NCBI GenBank assembly: GCA_030432815.1
Contig: JAUILB010000021.1
Span: forward strand, 1 to 17,298
DNA: 17,298 bases
Direction of reading: 5' to 3'
Source of the DNA: Alphaproteobacteria bacterium
GTDB taxonomy: Bacteria; Pseudomonadota; Alphaproteobacteria; Sphingomonadales; Emcibacteraceae
Below, one piece after another: positions 16,671 through 17,298 of the stretch (position 1 is its first letter; each line of letters begins with the position of its first letter). Under the pieces are notes generated by a model. The model was not told the DNA's origin. It saw nothing but the letters and a program-made list of their open reading frames with translations, and did not search any database. A program made the position numbers and the translations under genes.

Positions 16671-17243
16671 GCGCTCAAATGTGATCGTACGGCGAATTTT
16701 CTTCTGAAGCTGAAGAATGCCATATAACAAGGCTTCTGCCGTCGGAGGGCAGCCCGGAACATAGACATCCACCGGTACAATCCGGTCACAACCACGCACG
16801 ACTGAATATGAATAATGATAATAGCCACCACCGTTTGCGCACGACCCCATGGAAATTACGTAACGCGGCTCTGGCATCTGGTCATACACCTTACGCATCG
16901 CGGGGGCCATTTTATTTGTAAGCGTTCCAGCAACGATCATCACATCGGAATGCCGAGGGCTACCACGTGGCGCAAACCCATATCGTTCAACATCATAACG
17001 AGACATGGAGGTATGCATCATTTCAACAGCACAACAGGCAAGACCAAAAGTCATCCACCAAAGTGACCCTGTACGCGCCCAGGCAATTATATCTTCGATA
17101 GATGTTACAACGAATCCCTTATCGGCAAGATCATCCTGAATCGATTTAAAATAAGCATCACGCTCCATGGCAGACATTTCCGCCTGCATTGCCGATGATG
17201 ACATATTCACATTTGCTTGGTCTGGCGTATTATCTACTCCCAT
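16668..17243 (-). CDS. nuoB: NADH-quinone oxidoreductase subunit B (PSST type, cluster N2)
   Basis: NuoB carries N2, the 4Fe-4S cluster that reduces quinone. With the start chosen here the protein has 191 residues and the ligands are the tandem Cys70-Cys71 in GLACCAVEMMH, Cys135 in SMGSCANGGGYY and Cys165 in VPGCPPTAEALLYG. The C-terminal two thirds is almost mitochondrial in character. An in-frame ATG at 17264 would add seven residues, but the ATG at 17243 has AGGAG seven bases upstream and gives the usual alphaproteobacterial form, starting MGVDNT. It then overlaps the nuoA stop by ten bases. The first 35 residues are polar and rich in Met and Ser and should be flexible. Confidence 0.96.
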   Translation of the reverse strand: MGVDNTPDQANVNMSSSAMQAEMSAMERDAYFKSIQDDLADKGFVVTSIEDIIAWARTGSLWWMTFGLACCAVEMMHTSMSRYDVERYGFAPRGSPRHSDVMIVAGTLTNKMAPAMRKVYDQMPEPRYVISMGSCANGGGYYHYSYSVVRGCDRIVPVDVYVPGCPPTAEALLYGILQLQKKIRRTITFER

Positions 17244-17298
17244 TCCAATGCTCCTTTTTTCCATTCATATATAAAGCCGACAGTAAGCACACCCAGAA
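17234..17298 (-). CDS. nuoA: NADH-quinone oxidoreductase subunit A, C-terminal end (runs off right edge)
   Basis: Only the last 20 codons and a TAG stop (17236-17234) are visible. They read LGVLTVGFIYEWKKGALEWE, which is the conserved C-terminus of NuoA (ND3), the small three-TM subunit next to NuoH; the hydrophobic start is the end of its last TM segment and YEWKKGALEW is the family hallmark. The end of the gene contains the ribosome binding site and the ATG of nuoB, so the two are translationally coupled. The operon promoter must lie beyond the right edge. Confidence 0.93.
   Translation of the reverse strand, partial: LGVLTVGFIYEWKKGALEWE
17251..17255 (-). promoter_or_regulatory. Shine-Dalgarno that fixes the nuoB start
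   Basis: AGGAG inside the nuoA end lies seven bases before the ATG at 17243. It is downstream of the alternative ATG at 17264, which therefore cannot use it. Confidence 0.75.

Noticed and set aside
1..17298. Search for a mobile element, defence system, CRISPR array, tRNA or other accessory system
   Set aside because: Every stretch is filled by conserved core genes with gaps of 13 bases or less, uniform composition and no flanking repeats; nothing supports a novel system in this window.

Overview
The window is one long, single-direction gene cluster on the minus strand: a respiratory complex I (nuo) operon followed by a short housekeeping block. Reading in the direction of transcription (high to low coordinates) it holds the last 20 codons of nuoA, complete nuoB, C, D, E, F, G, H, I, J, K, L, M and N, then birA (biotin ligase), coaX (type III pantothenate kinase), rnj (ribonuclease J), and the first 75 codons of a methylmalonyl-CoA epimerase gene that runs off the left edge. 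No convincing gene was found on the plus strand, and no tRNA, rRNA, CRISPR array, insertion sequence or prophage gene. No gap between genes exceeds 13 bases, so there are no gene-free stretches to describe.

The organism is most likely an alphaproteobacterium. The order nuoN-birA-coaX-rnj-epimerase is typical of that class from general knowledge. nuoC and nuoD are separate genes rather than fused as in enterobacteria, and NuoG lacks the extra N7 cluster cysteines and closely resembles the mitochondrial 75-kDa subunit. Base composition leans to AT for the class (roughly mid-40s % GC by eye). I cannot place it to order or genus.

Layout: 17298-10877 encodes NuoA (end) and the hydrophilic arm and junction subunits NuoB-C-D-E-F-G, which carry FMN and most Fe-S clusters. 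10884-3437 encodes NuoH, the ferredoxin-like NuoI and the membrane proton-pumping subunits J-K-L-M-N. Key catalytic and cluster residues checked in each subunit are present, so the enzyme should be a functional 14-subunit NADH:ubiquinone oxidoreductase. No accessory ORFs interrupt it. 3431-1 holds the co-oriented housekeeping block. BirA activates biotin carboxylases, CoaX starts CoA synthesis, RNase J processes RNA, and the epimerase acts downstream of the biotin-dependent propionyl-CoA carboxylase.

Translation looks tightly coupled: ATGA or TAATG overlaps, and four junctions where the stop codon TAG is the first part of the next gene's Shine-Dalgarno (TAGGAG). The most notable non-coding signal is a textbook-looking intrinsic terminator (11-bp perfect stem, TTTG loop, five Ts) inside codons 9-18 of birA, just after nuoN. 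It may end most nuo transcripts or act as a translation-sensitive attenuator that sets down expression of the housekeeping block. Otherwise this is an ordinary, well conserved core region, and I see no previously undescribed multi-gene system in it.
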